DNA of 64,000 nucleotides from Methylomicrobium agile (lineage in GTDB: Bacteria > Pseudomonadota > Gammaproteobacteria > Methylococcales > Methylomonadaceae), in NCBI RefSeq assembly GCF_000733855.1, contig NZ_JPOJ01000001.1:3923001-3987000 (forward strand). The letters run 5' to 3'. The notes beneath the pieces are model-generated. The model had not been told where the DNA came from and did no database searches. It saw only the letters and a program-made list of their open reading frames with translations. Each line of letters begins with the position of its first letter. Within the stretch, counting starts at the first letter, position 1. Below are positions 27,168-38,344 of the stretch, piece after piece. The translations under genes were made by a program, and so were the position numbers.

Positions 27168-30100
27168 CTAACGTGAAACCCTATCGCCCGGCCGGGCGGA
27201 CGACTTCTTGAAAAACCGGCGTCCCCACATGCTCAACCTATCCAAATAAAGATAGACGACCGGCGTGGTGTACAAAGTCAGCAATTGGCTGACCAGCAAG
27301 CCGCCGACGATGGAAATACCCAACGGCTGACGCAACTCCGCGCCGTATCCGGACGCCAGCGCAAGCGGCAAGGCGCCGAGCATGGCCGCCATCGTGGTCA
27401 TCATGATAGGCCGGAAGCGCAGCAAACAGGCCTGAAAAATGGCCTCCTCGCTGCTTAGGCCCCGTTCGCGTTCGGCTTCCAACGCAAAATCGATCATCAT
27501 GATGGCGTTTTTCTTGACGATGCCGATCAACAGAATCACGCCGATCAAGGCGATGATGCTGAACTCGGTACCGCAGATCATCAATGCCAAAAGCGCGCCC
27601 ATGCCGGCCGACGGCAGGGTCGACAGAATGGTCAGAGGATGGACGTAACTTTCGTACAGCATGCCCAGCACGATGTAAATCGTGACCAATGCCGCCAGAA
27701 TCAACCAAGGCTGGTCGCGCAACGACTCCTGAAACGCTTTGGCGGCGCCCTGAAAACTGCCGCGCACGGTGCCCGGCACGCCGATTTCGCTCATCGTCGC
27801 TTGTATTACTTGGGTGGCGTCGGACAGCGACGCGCCCGGCTTCAAATTGAACGAGATCGTCGCCGCCGCAAACTGGCCCTGATGGTTGACGGTCAAAGGC
27901 GCGTGGGTTGGCCGAAAGTCGGCAATGGCGGTCACCGGAATCTGCTTGGCGCCGTTCTGTCCGCTGCCAGTCACATAAAGCTGCCGAAGGATTTGCGGAT
28001 CGTGCCAATACTCGGGTGCCAACTCCATGACCACGTGGTATTGGTTGAGCGGATTGTAAATGACCGACACCTGCCGCTGTCCGAAAGCATTATTTAAAGC
28101 CGCGTCCACTGCCGCTTGGGTGACACCGTACCGGGCCGCCTTGTCGCGGTCGACCTGTAACGAAATCTGCTGCCCCTTATCCTGTTGGTCCGTGTTGACA
28201 TCGACCAATTTCGATTTATTTTGCAGGGCGGCGACGATTTTCGGCGTCCATTCGCGCAGATCCGCAAGATTTTCCGAGCGCAGGGTAAATTCATACAAAG
28301 ACGCCGACGTCCGTCCGCCGATACGCAGATCCTGGACCGGCTGCAAAAACAAATCGGCGCCCGGTTCATCGGACAATTGCTTGCGCAGGCGCTGCATGGT
28401 TTTGCCGATGGATTCGCTGCGCTGCTCGGGGGACTTCAACTCCACGAACATCCGCGCGCTGTTGATGTTTTGCCCGCCGCCCGCGAAGCCGACCACGGAA
28501 ACGACAGTCGAATCCTTTTGTAGAATCCCGGCGAAATCCAGCAGCTTTTTCTTCATCGCTTGAAAGGAAATCGCCTGGTCCGCCACAATGCTGCCGGCCA
28601 GGCGGCCGTTATCCTGCACCGGAAAAAAGCCTTTGGGCACCTTGATATAGAGATAAACGTTCAAACCGATGCACGCCAATAAAATCAGCATCATCCACGG
28701 CGCATGGCGCAAGGCCCAGCGCAAGCTGGACCGGTAGCCGCGGTGAAAAAACAAGAATCCGCTTTCGATGGCTTGCGAGAGCCGGCCCGGCGTATGGCGA
28801 TCGGTTTGCAGCCAACGCGCGCACAGCATCGGCGTGACGGTCAGCGAAACGACCAGGGACACCAGGACTGCGGCGGAAAGCGTCACCGCAAACTCGCGGA
28901 ACAGCCGTCCTACGATCCCTCCCATCAACAGAATCGGAATGAACACGGCAATCAGCGACAAACTCATCGACAGGACGGTGAACCCTACGTCTTTTGCGCC
29001 GATCAAGGCGGCCGCATACGGCGGCTGTCCTTCTTCGATATGCCGGCTGATGTTTTCCAGCACGACGATGGCATCGTCCACCACGAAACCGGTGGCGATG
29101 GTCAATGCCATCAACGACAGATTGTCCAGGCTGTAATCGCATAAATACATCACCGCGCAGGCGCCGATCAAGGACACCGGAACCGCAATCACCGGAATCA
29201 GGGCCGAGCGTAGGCGGCGAAGAAAGAGCAGAATGACCATGATCACCAAGGCGATCGCGATCAGCAGGCTGTGTTCCACCTCGTCGACCGAGGCGCGGAT
29301 GGTCAGCGAGCGGTCCACCACAACCGACAAATCGATGGTGCTGGGTATCATGGCCGCAAGCTGAGGGAGCGTGGCTTGGACCTGTTCCACGGTTTCGAGG
29401 ATATTGGCGCCGGGCTGTTTGAATAGGATCAACAACACGGAGGGTTTACCGTTCTTTACGCCGGCGTTGCGCAAGTCTTCCACCGAGTCGACCGCTTCGC
29501 CCAGATCGGAAATCCGGACCGGGGCGCCGTTGCGGTAGGCCACGATCAAAGGATTATATTCCTCGGCCCGTTTCGCCTGGTCGTTAGTCTGGATTTGCCA
29601 CTGGCGGTCTCCAACGGCAAGGCTGCCTTTCGGCCGGTTGGTATTGGCGGCTGTGATGGTGCTGCGCACATCCTCGAGGCTGAGGTCGTATTTTGCCAGT
29701 AAATAAGGATTCAGCTCCACCCTCACCGCCGGCAGCGAACTGCCGCCCACCGCCACCTGGCCGATACCGGGGATTTGCGCTATTTTTTGCGCCAAAACGG
29801 TCGATGCCGCGTCGTACATTTGGCCTCGGCTCAACACCTCGGAGGTCAGGGCCAGGATCAAAATCGGCGAATCGGAAGGATTGACCTTGCGGTATTTCGG
29901 ACGGTTGGGCAAATTGGTGGGCAAAAGACTGCCGGCGGCATTGATGGCCGACTGCACGTCGCGCGCCGCGCCGTCGATATCGCGGTTCAAATCGAATTGT
30001 AAGGTAATGGTGGTCGAACCCAGCGAACTGGCGGACGTCATTTCGGTAATGCCGGCAATCCGCCCCAGCGATCGCTCCAACGGCGCGGCGACCGTGGCCG

Positions 30101-30278
30101 CCATAGTTTCGGGACTCGCGCCCGGCAAGCCGGCCGAAACGGAAATGGTCGGAAAATCCACTTGCGGCAATGGCGCTACCGGCAACTGCAGGAAAGCGAC
30201 GGTGCCGGCCAACGCCAAACCGATGGTCAATAAGGTCGTCGCTACCGGCCGTTGGATAAAGAGCGCCGACGGATTCAT
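27168..30278 (-). CDS. mdtC: RND efflux transporter, MdtC-like
   Basis: A 1036-residue inner-membrane RND pump of the HAE1 family with twelve transmembrane helices and two large periplasmic loops. It starts [20 protein letters not shown]. The proton-relay region in TM4 reads [20 protein letters not shown] (DD pair), and TM10 has the conserved Lys ([20 protein letters not shown]). The start is ATG 30276-30278, overlapping the previous stop (ATGA). A longer frame running back to 30794 lies inside the preceding gene. By analogy with MdtABC it would form a heteromultimer with the upstream pump. Substrates are unknown. Confidence 0.92.
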   Translation of the reverse strand: MNPSALFIQRPVATTLLTIGLALAGTVAFLQLPVAPLPQVDFPTISVSAGLPGASPETMAATVAAPLERSLGRIAGITEMTSASSLGSTTITLQFDLNRDIDGAARDVQSAINAAGSLLPTNLPNRPKYRKVNPSDSPILILALTSEVLSRGQMYDAASTVLAQKIAQIPGIGQVAVGGSSLPAVRVELNPYLLAKYDLSLEDVRSTITAANTNRPKGSLAVGDRQWQIQTNDQAKRAEEYNPLIVAYRNGAPVRISDLGEAVDSVEDLRNAGVKNGKPSVLLILFKQPGANILETVEQVQATLPQLAAMIPSTIDLSVVVDRSLTIRASVDEVEHSLLIAIALVIMVILLFLRRLRSALIPVIAVPVSLIGACAVMYLCDYSLDNLSLMALTIATGFVVDDAIVVLENISRHIEEGQPPYAAALIGAKDVGFTVLSMSLSLIAVFIPILLMGGIVGRLFREFAVTLSAAVLVSLVVSLTVTPMLCARWLQTDRHTPGRLSQAIESGFLFFHRGYRSSLRWALRHAPWMMLILLACIGLNVYLYIKVPKGFFPVQDNGRLAGSIVADQAISFQAMKKKLLDFAGILQKDSTVVSVVGFAGGGQNINSARMFVELKSPEQRSESIGKTMQRLRKQLSDEPGADLFLQPVQDLRIGGRTSASLYEFTLRSENLADLREWTPKIVAALQNKSKLVDVNTDQQDKGQQISLQVDRDKAARYGVTQAAVDAALNNAFGQRQVSVIYNPLNQYHVVMELAPEYWHDPQILRQLYVTGSGQNGAKQIPVTAIADFRPTHAPLTVNHQGQFAAATISFNLKPGASLSDATQVIQATMSEIGVPGTVRGSFQGAAKAFQESLRDQPWLILAALVTIYIVLGMLYESYVHPLTILSTLPSAGMGALLALMICGTEFSIIALIGVILLIGIVKKNAIMMIDFALEAERERGLSSEEAIFQACLLRFRPIMMTTMAAMLGALPLALASGYGAELRQPLGISIVGGLLVSQLLTLYTTPVVYLYLDRLSMWGRRFFKKSSARPGDRVSR

Positions 30279-33200
30279 ACGGGCTCGCCCTTGCCGACCG
30301 TATGGCGCAAACGGCTTGCCGCCCTGTCCAACGCAAGATAGATGACCGGCGTGGTATACAAAGTCAAAAGCTGGCTGAACAATAATCCACCGACCATCGT
30401 AATACCCAGAGGATGGCGCAATTCCGATCCGACGCCACCGCCGAGCATCAGCGGTAAGGCGCCGAGCATCGCGGCCATCGTGGTCATCAGAATCGGCCGG
30501 AACCGCAGCAGGCAGGCTTGATAAATGGCTTCCCGCGGCGGCAACCCCTGTTTGCGTTCGGCCTCCAGCGCAAAGTCGATCATCATGATGGCGTTTTTCT
30601 TGACGATGCCGATCAACAGGATGATGCCGATCACGCCGATAATGCCCAGATCCATATCGGCCGCCATCAACGCCAGCAAAGCGCCGACCCCGGCCGACGG
30701 CAGGGTCGACAAAATGGTTAAAGGATGGATGTAGCTTTCGTACAAGACGCCGAGCACGATATAGACGGTCACGATCGCGGCCAGAATCAGCCACAGGGTA
30801 TTGGTCAACGAAGCGCTGAAAGCCAGCGCGGCGCCTTGATAGGCCGTCTGCAGGCTCAACGGGAGGCCGATCTGCCGTTTGGCGGACTCTATCGCATCCA
30901 CCGCCTCGCCCAGCGCAACACCGGGCGCCAGATTGAAAGAAATGGTTGCGGCAGGAAATTGATCCAGATGACCGATTGCCAGGGGCGCCGTCCGCTCCGA
31001 CACATCGGCCAGCGCGGAGAGCGGCACCTGTGCTCCATTACTGCCAGGCACGCGTAATTCGCCGATGGCTTCCAAGCCGGCTTGACGGTCGGATTCGATT
31101 TCGAGTACGACACGGTACTGGTTGGACTGGGTGAAGATGGTCGATACCAACCGTTGGCCATAGGCGTTATACAAGGTATTGTCTACGGCGGCGGTGCTGA
31201 CACCCAGCCGGCTGGCGGTGGCCCGGTCGATACTCACGTAGGCCTGCAATCCCTGCTCCTGCAAATCGCTGGCGACATCGCTCAATTGCGGCAGCCGGCG
31301 CAGGGCGTCTACCAGGCGGGCGCTCCAGCGGCTCAACTCGCCGAAATCGACCGCCTGCAGGGTGAACTGATACTGGGTGCGGCTGATCCGATTCTCCAAC
31401 GTCAAATCCTGCACCGGCTGCAAATAGAGAGCGATGCCGGCAACTTCGGACAGCTCTCCGCGCAGCCGCCGGATGACGGCCTCGGCGCTGTCCTCCCGCT
31501 CGCCATGCGGCTTCAGGTTGATTAAAAACCGTCCGCTGTTCAAGGTCGGGTTGGTACCGTCGACACCGATAAACGAGGACAGGCTGGCGACCGCCGGATC
31601 TTTCAGGATCACATCCGCCAGCCGGGCCTGCCGCTCGGCCATCGCGGCGAAGGAAATGCTAGGCGGCGCTTCGGAAACGCCCTGGATCACGCCCGTATCC
31701 TGAGAAGGAAAAAAACCTTTCGGCACCGCAATGTAAAGCACCACGGTCAACGCCAGCGTGGCGCCGGCGACCAGCAGCGTGAAAGATTGCCGGTCCAATA
31801 CCCAGGTCAGCGTCCGGCCATAGCCGGCGATGACCCGGCCGTACCAGCCGCCTTGGCCGGCTTCGGCCTTTTCGGCAGGCAAACGCCTCAGGATTTTGGC
31901 GCACATCATCGGAGTCAGGGTGAGCGAAACGACGGCGGAAATCAGAATAGCGACCGCCAAGGTAATGGCGAACTCCCGGAACAAACGTCCGACCACGTCG
32001 CTCATGAACAGCAGCGGGATCAACACCGCCACCAACGACACGGTCAGCGAAATAATCGTAAAGCCGATTTGCTGCGAGCCTTTCAGTGCGGCTTCCAGCG
32101 GCGAATCGCCCTGCTCGATGTAGCGAGAGATGTTTTCGATTACCACGATGGCATCGTCCACCACGAAGCCGGTGGCGATGGTCAGGGCCATCAGCGTCAG
32201 GTTGTTGATGCTGAACCCCGCCAGATACATCACGGCAAACGTGCCGATCAGCGACAAGGGGACGGCGACGCCAGGAATCGCGGTCGCCGGCAGGTTGCGT
32301 AAAAACAGGAAAATCACCATCACCACCAACGCCACGGCCAGCAGCAGTTCGAACTGCACGTCTTCCACCGAGGCGCGAATCGTGACGGTACGATCGGTCA
32401 GCGGCGCGACGTCGATCGCGCCGGGCAGCGAGGACCGGATTTTCGGCAGCAACGCCTTGATGCGGTCGGCGACTTCGATGACATTGGCGCCAGGCTGGCG
32501 CTGGATATTGACGATCACCGCCGCGGCACGGTTCGCCCAGGCGGCCAGTAGGACATTCTCGTTCGCATCCACCGCTTCGGCCACCGCCGACAGCAGCACC
32601 GGCGCGCCGTTGCGGTACGCGACCACCAAATCTTCGTATTCCTTGGCGCTGCGAAGCTGGTCGTTGTTGTCGATGATGGCCGAACGCATCGGCCCGTCGA
32701 ATACCCCTTTGGGCTGGTTGACGTTGGCCGCCACGATGGCGGCGCGCAAGTCCTCCAGGCTGAGGCCGTAAGCCGCCAGCGCCTTGGGATTGGCCCGAAC
32801 GCGCACGGCCGGCCGCTGGCCGCCGCTGATGTTGACCAGGCCGACGCCGGGCAATTGGGCGATTTTTTGCGCCAGCCTCGTGTCGATCAAGTCTTCCACC
32901 TGGGTCAGGCTCATGCTCTGCGAGCTGACCGCCAGCGTCAGAATCGGCGCGTCGGCCGGATTGACCTTGTTGTAGATCGGCGGCATCGGCAAATCGGTAG
33001 GCAAAAAATTGCCGGCCGCATTGATGGCCGCCTGGACGGTTTGTTCGGCCACATCCAAAGCCAGCTCCAGGTTGAACTGCAGGGTGATGACCGAAGCCCC
33101 GCCGGAACTTGCCGACGACATTTGCCTCAGCCCCGGCATCTGGCCGAATTGGCGCTCCAACGGCGCGGTGATGACCGAAGTCGTCACGTCCGGACTGGCG

Positions 33201-33388
33201 CCCGGATACAGCGTGACGACCTGAATAGTCGGATAATCGACCTGAGGCAGCGCCGAAATCGGCAACAGCCGGTACGCCATGAAGCCGACCAGCAATAAGG
33301 CCAGCATCAACAGCGAGGTGGCGACCGGGCGCAGGATGAACAGGCGCGACGGATTGAATCCCGGTGTGGAAGCGGTGGCGTCGGTCAT
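30275..33388 (-). CDS. mdtB: RND efflux transporter, MdtB-like
   Basis: A 1037-residue RND pump closely related in architecture to its downstream neighbour. The N-terminus [22 protein letters not shown]4 [20 protein letters not shown] and TM10 [20 protein letters not shown] are all intact. The tandem of two HAE1 pumps after one membrane fusion protein and before one outer-membrane factor is the MdtABC arrangement. It starts 3 nt after the fusion-protein stop and overlaps mdtC by 4 nt, so translation is coupled throughout. Confidence 0.92.
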   Translation of the reverse strand: MTDATASTPGFNPSRLFILRPVATSLLMLALLLVGFMAYRLLPISALPQVDYPTIQVVTLYPGASPDVTTSVITAPLERQFGQMPGLRQMSSASSGGASVITLQFNLELALDVAEQTVQAAINAAGNFLPTDLPMPPIYNKVNPADAPILTLAVSSQSMSLTQVEDLIDTRLAQKIAQLPGVGLVNISGGQRPAVRVRANPKALAAYGLSLEDLRAAIVAANVNQPKGVFDGPMRSAIIDNNDQLRSAKEYEDLVVAYRNGAPVLLSAVAEAVDANENVLLAAWANRAAAVIVNIQRQPGANVIEVADRIKALLPKIRSSLPGAIDVAPLTDRTVTIRASVEDVQFELLLAVALVVMVIFLFLRNLPATAIPGVAVPLSLIGTFAVMYLAGFSINNLTLMALTIATGFVVDDAIVVIENISRYIEQGDSPLEAALKGSQQIGFTIISLTVSLVAVLIPLLFMSDVVGRLFREFAITLAVAILISAVVSLTLTPMMCAKILRRLPAEKAEAGQGGWYGRVIAGYGRTLTWVLDRQSFTLLVAGATLALTVVLYIAVPKGFFPSQDTGVIQGVSEAPPSISFAAMAERQARLADVILKDPAVASLSSFIGVDGTNPTLNSGRFLINLKPHGEREDSAEAVIRRLRGELSEVAGIALYLQPVQDLTLENRISRTQYQFTLQAVDFGELSRWSARLVDALRRLPQLSDVASDLQEQGLQAYVSIDRATASRLGVSTAAVDNTLYNAYGQRLVSTIFTQSNQYRVVLEIESDRQAGLEAIGELRVPGSNGAQVPLSALADVSERTAPLAIGHLDQFPAATISFNLAPGVALGEAVDAIESAKRQIGLPLSLQTAYQGAALAFSASLTNTLWLILAAIVTVYIVLGVLYESYIHPLTILSTLPSAGVGALLALMAADMDLGIIGVIGIILLIGIVKKNAIMMIDFALEAERKQGLPPREAIYQACLLRFRPILMTTMAAMLGALPLMLGGGVGSELRHPLGITMVGGLLFSQLLTLYTTPVIYLALDRAASRLRHTVGKGEPV

Positions 33389-33391
33389 GGA

Positions 33392-34612
33392 TCAAGAAGG
33401 TCCGTGGGCTTTTCCGGAAGATTCGTGGGTGGTTTCCGCTTTATCGCTGCCGATGATTTTGACTGGCTGCCCCTCGCGCAATTTGTCGGCCCCGTCGACG
33501 ACCACCTTTTGCTGCGGCCCCAACCCTTCCAGGACCGCAACCGTGTCGCCTTCGCCGGGCCCGAGTTTTACCGGTGCGACCCCGGCCGTGCCGTTGTCCT
33601 TGACCACGTAGACGAAACTCCCGTCAACGCCCTGCTGAATCGCCGCGGCGGGAGCTAAAACCACATCGCGCAAAGTATCCAAGTGCATCTTGATATTGAC
33701 GAATTGATTGGGAAACAGACTTTGATCCTTATTGTCGAACTCGGCCTTCAACCTGTAAGTGCCGGTGGTGGGATCGATCTGATTGTCCAGCGCCAACAGT
33801 TTGCCGTCGGCCAGTTTGCCGTGGCCTTCCCTGTCGTAGGCCTCGACGGCCAGAGCGCCTCCCGCATGCCAGCGTTTCAGCACTTTTTGCACACTGTCTT
33901 CAGGTAATGAAAAGACCGCGGTGATCGGCTGCAACTGCGTAATCACTACCAAGCCGTTACTGTCACTGGCACGCACCAAATTGCCCTGGTCGACTAAACG
34001 CAGACCGACCCGACCGTTGATCGGCGCGGTAATCCGACAATAGCTGAGTTGCAATTGAGCGTTTTTCACCTGCGACCTGTCGACTTCGACAGTGCCGCGA
34101 TATTGTTTGACCAGGGCCTCCTGGGTCGCCGTTTGCTGGGCAGCGATTGAATCCTGTGCCAGCAGGGTTTTATACCGTGCCAAATCGATCTCGGCATTTT
34201 TCAACAACGCCTCATCATGCTGCAACTGGCCCAACGCCTGCTGCAACTGCACCTGGAAGGCCCTGGAATCGATCTCGGCCAACAAATCGCCCCGTTTAAC
34301 CGTTTGGCCTTCATCGAAGGCCACTCGCACCAATTCGCCCTCCACTCTGGAATGCACCGTAACCGTACGTAACGGCGTCATTGTGCCAAGGCCGTTCAAA
34401 TAAATCGGCATATTACTTTTCCAGGTCGGCGCCACGGCAACCGCTACCGGTCGATGTTCATCACTGTTCTGGTCGGCCTTTGATTTCGCCACCGAATTGC
34501 TTCGATGTAAAAAATAACCCGCCGTCGCGAGAATTAAAGCTAAAAGAATCACCCTACTTCCCATACCGCCACCATAGGCAACGGAGCCAGAAGAATCGAT
34601 ATCGCTTTTCAT
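33392..34612 (-). CDS. mdtA: RND periplasmic membrane fusion protein, MdtA-like
   Basis: A 406-residue adaptor with one N-terminal membrane anchor (VILLALILATAGYFL). A lipoyl-like/barrel-sandwich region follows (VTVHSRVEGELVRVAFDEGQ and INGRVGLRLVDQGNLV), with an alpha-hairpin (QLQQALGQLQHDEALLKNAE) and beta-barrel domains. It ends in a charged tail. It is first in the efflux operon. The annotated ATG at 34612 has a weak ribosome site. ATG 34564 (MGSRVILLALI) follows GGTGG and is an alternative start 16 residues later. Confidence 0.92.
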   Translation of the reverse strand: MKSDIDSSGSVAYGGGMGSRVILLALILATAGYFLHRSNSVAKSKADQNSDEHRPVAVAVAPTWKSNMPIYLNGLGTMTPLRTVTVHSRVEGELVRVAFDEGQTVKRGDLLAEIDSRAFQVQLQQALGQLQHDEALLKNAEIDLARYKTLLAQDSIAAQQTATQEALVKQYRGTVEVDRSQVKNAQLQLSYCRITAPINGRVGLRLVDQGNLVRASDSNGLVVITQLQPITAVFSLPEDSVQKVLKRWHAGGALAVEAYDREGHGKLADGKLLALDNQIDPTTGTYRLKAEFDNKDQSLFPNQFVNIKMHLDTLRDVVLAPAAAIQQGVDGSFVYVVKDNGTAGVAPVKLGPGEGDTVAVLEGLGPQQKVVVDGADKLREGQPVKIIGSDKAETTHESSGKAHGPS

Positions 34613-34990
34613 ATCAATATATGGGATGTAATTGAAAAGATTAAAAAATGGGCAAAATGGAAAAGATTAACTTGACAGCGAGTGAGGAGCGTCGAGCCTT
34701 CCTCAATCGTTTTAGGGCTTTCGCTATATGCCGTAGAATAAGCCTGAATTCTGGGGTTACGCGGCTCAGTTCGTAAATAGTCGGAAAACAAGTCGGCCCT
34801 GACTTGATAGAGCGTCTTTTGCAGGGCCGTGGCTTTAACTTTCAAGGTAATCCCTACGTGATAACAGCCGTTGGGTTATCATGTCCGATAAAACACCTTA
34901 TGGAACGAGGGAAGCGAAAGACCTAAGCTTAAGGTCTCTTATGTACTGGCTCTATTCTCTTGTCACCTCGCCTCGACAGTGAAACAGAAC

Positions 34991-35320
34991 TTACTTGGAT
35001 TGCGGGGAGCCTTCTTTATGCTTCCAGTGCTCACGGCGCTGCTTTTTGAGCGCTTCAAGCTTGGACATTTGTTCGGGACTCAATACGGTGCAGAGTTTGG
35101 TATGAGTTTCTTCATGCAGCACTTTGAGTTTTTCATGTTGCTCATTGAAGATCGCTTCGACCTTGCTTTTTTGCTCACCGGTCAGATTCAGCTCCTTGGT
35201 AAGCCGCTCGATGCGATGTGTCTGATGTTCTTCCGATCCAGGACCTTGAGCGCCAGGAAATGCGGCAACAGTCAACGGAAAAGTCAAAACGATTGCGAGT
35301 ATGGGTAAAGTTCTGTTCAT
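34991..35320 (-). CDS. Spy/CpxP-like periplasmic protein
   Basis: A 109-residue protein with a Sec signal peptide (MNRTLPILAIVLTFPLTVAA). The mature part is helical and charged, and carries an LTxxQ-type motif (LNLTGEQKSKVEAIFNEQHE) with a second related motif (VLSPEQMSKLEALKKQRREH). Proteins of this group act as periplasmic chaperones or as sensors of envelope and metal stress. It stands alone 0.4 kb upstream of the efflux operon on the same strand. No function beyond the family is visible. Confidence 0.85.
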   Translation of the reverse strand: MNRTLPILAIVLTFPLTVAAFPGAQGPGSEEHQTHRIERLTKELNLTGEQKSKVEAIFNEQHEKLKVLHEETHTKLCTVLSPEQMSKLEALKKQRREHWKHKEGSPQSK

Positions 35321-35535
35321 AGTCTTGTTCTCATCCAGATTAATCAGTAGTTAGAACCGTGTTTCACCGTTCTGGGTGATTAAGATAAATGGCGACCGTG
35401 CAAACAATTTGCAGCAATTGTGAAAACAATGTGGAAGCTTGTTACCCAGCATCAGTTGCTCATTATTTCATAGAATGGCAGAAAAGGCAGGTCATTCTGA
35501 ATGATCTTTAATCCGTTCCCACTGGTCGTCTCTTA

Positions 35536-35552
35536 GAGCCTATCCCGGTAGG
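35536..35552. repeat. IS5 (IS427-type) left terminal inverted repeat
   Basis: GAGCCTATCCCGGTAGG matches the common GAGCCTATCCC start of IS5-family, IS427-group elements. It stands 59 bp before the transposase-like ORF. No matching right end was found, so the element is truncated. The rest of the 35321-35535 gap holds nothing I recognise. Confidence 0.6.
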
Positions 35553-35610
35553 AACCTCAGTCTGGCAAGAGATCTCTAAAATTGGAACTATTGTTGAAAA
35601 GGTATTTTGT

Positions 35611-36276
35611 ATGGGATTAGCGATAAAAGACGATGGCTGGCGACTTTCGGATGCGCTGTGGGCGCGGATAGAGCCTTTACTGCCGCGTCGCAAGCCCCAT
35701 CCTTTGGGGTGCCACAATCCTCGCGTTCCTGACCGCAATGCCATGAACGCGATTTTGTTCGTGCTGCGGACCGGCTGTCAGTGGAATGCATTGAACGCCA
35801 CCGGCATTTGCTCCAGCAACTCGGCACATCGCCGCTTTCTGGAGTGGACCGAGGCGGGCGTCTTTCAGGCTTTCTGGCAGGAAGGGCTGTTGACGTATGA
35901 CGAACTCAAGGGTCTGGACTGGTCGTGGCTGTCACTGGATGGGGCGATGACCGAAGCCCCGTTAGCGGGGGCGGAGTATACCCGGAACTTCAACAAGATA
36001 TTTCAGCATCCGTTTAGGGATATGCGTTGCAGCAAGACAGTATTGGCGACCGCCCTTGAATCAATGAAAATCCTCAAGGATTCAAAAAATCTCTTGCGCG
36101 TCACGCTGGAATGGAGAAACGGCAACATGCAGCTGATCGCCAGCAATAAAGATGGCGAAGAGATCAGCGCCGAGATTGCTTGCGACGGCGAGCCTGGCAG
36201 TTGCACCGTTAATCTCGCCTACCTGATCGATATGATCAAATCGGCCGATGAACACACGCCGATCATACATCGGTAA
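35611..36276 (+). pseudogene. Chimeric ORF: IS5 transposase N-terminus fused to a sliding-clamp-like domain
   Basis: A 221-residue frame with two unrelated halves. Residues 1 to about 120 are the N-terminal part of an IS5-family (IS427-group) transposase: LSDALWARIEPLLPRRKPHP, FVLRTGCQWNALN, SLDGAMTEAPLAG, where the first catalytic Asp is in LDGAM. The normal continuation is replaced from about residue 122. The remainder (LLRVTLEWRNGNMQLIASNK, then DGEEISAEIACDGEPGSCTV, then NLAYLIDMIKSADEHTPIIH) resembles the third domain of the DNA polymerase III beta clamp, ending about 15 residues short. It could be an IS fragment landed in a clamp-like gene, most likely of plasmid or phage origin. Function is doubtful. 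Confidence 0.6.
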
Positions 36277-36302
36277 GTCCTCCAACGGTGATATGTGGAT
36301 GG

Positions 36303-37256
36303 TTAACTGTGGACCTCCTTGTAATCCGGCAGCGGCACCAGCTCCCGGCTTCCGTAGCAGGCGTGCCGAATGATGATCTCGTTGCCCCATTGTCTGTGCG
36401 TCGCGACTTCGCACATCGCATCGTGCATTCTGAACACGGCCGGCGCGGCACTGTCGTGCATCGACAGAGCCATTTCGTAGTCGAAGCGTTCGACGCGATA
36501 GGCATTTTCGATCGCCGGCACCTGATCGGGATGGATAGCAGTCTTACCGGTCAGGCCGTGCGCCAAGTCCTGGCGAATCTCCTGCTGCAGGGTATCGTAG
36601 TCGTCCAGATATTCGAAAACGGGCGACGACAATGAGAACCCGTAAGGCTTGAACAGGGCAACCAGTTGCGCCACGACATGACCCAAAGGCGTTTGGTAAA
36701 GCGTCATGTACCGGGGCCGGCGGATTCCCAACAGATTCATCAAGTCATTGCCGCCGATTCTGAGCATCAGGATGCGCTCCGCTTCCACATCCTGAAGGAG
36801 AGCCTGACGGAGTTCATGCATCGCCTGCGAATCGAACACTTCCCGGGTTTCGAGCGTCGGCATCACTTTGAAAGCAGTGCCGCGTAACAGGTCCAGGTAG
36901 GCGGAAAAATTGTCGATCGTGAATTTGGGCAACACAAAGCCGTCGATGCGTTCGATGTGCGGCAAATCCAGCAGCCGCGAAAGAATCTCGGGATCACGGG
37001 CGCGAATGAACCGGAAACGCTGCCGGGTTTCCCGGAAGCCCTGCATGCACAAGCCCAGATGGCGAATGCAACTTTCGACCTCGTATTTCAATACCGCGTC
37101 TTCGGTGCAAAAAATCATCGAACGCAGCTGGGGCAGCTTGTCCCCGTTCGCGATGTCGCGGAGGTCGAGCCGGTGAGCGGGCATGTACAGCGGCGCCCCC
37201 AGCTGCCACGGCGAGAACGGCCGGTCTTGTTCGGAAACAGCGGTAATCTGATTCAT
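36303..37256 (-). CDS. HpcH/HpaI (CitE-like) aldolase/lyase of the Ter module
   Basis: A 317-residue TIM-barrel protein of the HpcH/HpaI-CitE superfamily, which makes or breaks C-C bonds. Visible motifs are a central acidic block (KVMPTLETREVF, Glu in the usual metal/phosphate region), ERILMLRIGGNDLMNLLG, and the C-terminal GLTGKTAIHPDQVPAIENAY, the typical CitE signature (GKxxIHPxQ). It is the last gene of the nine-gene Ter operon and overlaps the StiP gene by 4 nt. In published genomic surveys of Ter systems this lyase belongs to a set proposed to make a nucleoside-like metabolite. Confidence 0.85.
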   Translation of the reverse strand: MNQITAVSEQDRPFSPWQLGAPLYMPAHRLDLRDIANGDKLPQLRSMIFCTEDAVLKYEVESCIRHLGLCMQGFRETRQRFRFIRARDPEILSRLLDLPHIERIDGFVLPKFTIDNFSAYLDLLRGTAFKVMPTLETREVFDSQAMHELRQALLQDVEAERILMLRIGGNDLMNLLGIRRPRYMTLYQTPLGHVVAQLVALFKPYGFSLSSPVFEYLDDYDTLQQEIRQDLAHGLTGKTAIHPDQVPAIENAYRVERFDYEMALSMHDSAAPAVFRMHDAMCEVATHRQWGNEIIIRHACYGSRELVPLPDYKEVHS

Positions 37257-38344
37257 TTAACCTCTTTGATTAAGGCAGCCGCGCGGTAAGGCATATCCTG
37301 GCACACTTCGATCGGGATCGATTTCGACTCGGCCAGCCAAAGCAAATGCCGCGTGGCTTCCGAGCCCGGATTTTCGAGCAGCAAGCGCCCGGCTTCGCGC
37401 CTCAACAATACGCGGGTCGCTTCGCCGATTCCCGGCTTGATGTAATTATAATGGCTTATGCGATATCGTTGAGCAACAGCTTTCAAAAAATCGAGCGAAA
37501 CGGCCTTCAGCCGCTTCGAATCGTACGGCCGTTCAGACGCCGGCACACCGGATTGTCGATAAACCTCTTCCGCATAATCCAGCATCGCATCGACAAAGAA
37601 GCGCGATAAGTCGTGCGGCTCGAATTCTTTATAGTATAGACAGCCGTGAAAAGCCGCCGGGTCGCCTATGCCTTGCCGCCAAACGGAACGGCTGATCAAG
37701 CCGGATACGGTCGAATTCAACACGCAGGACGGTATCAGATAATCCTCGTGCGAGGCCGCGACCGCCGCTGAACCGGACAAGTCCGCCAACACGAATAAAT
37801 CGGCCGGTATGCGGATGCCGTCGGAAGCGGCGAAATCCTCCAGACTCGCCGCCAATTCCCCCGCGATCACGCCCTTGCCGGTCCAGCCGTCCACAAACAC
37901 CAGGGATTCCGGGGGATGCCGCTGCAAAATATGGCGCAACGCGTTTCGATCGATGCCCTTGTCGCGCAGGATCGAAAGCGAATAGTGCGCAGTTTTCCGG
38001 CCGAAATGGCGCTGCAGCACGTGCTTCAAAAGCACCCCGACCGGCGTGCCGGCACGCGCCAGCGAAACCAGCGCGATCCGCCCCTTGCGCAGCCGGGCGA
38101 TCCGGTCAGCGAGGATCAGGAGATGCCCGGCCATGCGCCGGCCGTTCAACGCCAAGGCATCATGGAACAATTGCACATAAGCGTCGGACGGCAACGATTC
38201 TCGTGTCAGCATTTCCGAATAATGCCGGCGCCCCGACTGGATCAGGGCTTCCTTGACCGCTACCGGCGTATCCTCCATCTCGATCGGGGTCAGTAAAAAT
38301 TCGACATCGTCCGCCGAATAACTGCCGGTAAACGGAACCGTCAT
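37253..38344 (-). CDS. StiP-like protein (cysteine protease StiP/PELOTA family) of the Ter module
   Basis: A 363-residue protein beginning MTVPFTGSYSADDVEFLLTP, typical of the StiP family found in tellurium-resistance-associated operons. The middle contains VSLARAGTPVGVLLKH and LVFVDGWTGKGVIAGELAAS, a phosphoribosyltransferase-like loop (DGWTGKG), despite the protease annotation of the family. The C-terminal half (RYRISHYNYIKPGIGEATRV) matches the PELOTA RNA-binding-like domain. It overlaps the HAD gene by 4 nt on its upstream side and the lyase by 4 nt downstream. The biochemical activity is unproven. Confidence 0.82.
   Translation of the reverse strand: MTVPFTGSYSADDVEFLLTPIEMEDTPVAVKEALIQSGRRHYSEMLTRESLPSDAYVQLFHDALALNGRRMAGHLLILADRIARLRKGRIALVSLARAGTPVGVLLKHVLQRHFGRKTAHYSLSILRDKGIDRNALRHILQRHPPESLVFVDGWTGKGVIAGELAASLEDFAASDGIRIPADLFVLADLSGSAAVAASHEDYLIPSCVLNSTVSGLISRSVWRQGIGDPAAFHGCLYYKEFEPHDLSRFFVDAMLDYAEEVYRQSGVPASERPYDSKRLKAVSLDFLKAVAQRYRISHYNYIKPGIGEATRVLLRREAGRLLLENPGSEATRHLLWLAESKSIPIEVCQDMPYRAAALIKEVK

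Noticed and set aside
31659-33395. Long minus-strand frame overlapping mdtB
   Set aside because: It is an out-of-frame reading of the RND gene, rich in Arg and Gly, with no conserved motif.
34609-34845. 78-residue ORF upstream of the membrane fusion gene
   Set aside because: It has no family resemblance, overlaps the fusion-protein start and has no ribosome site.
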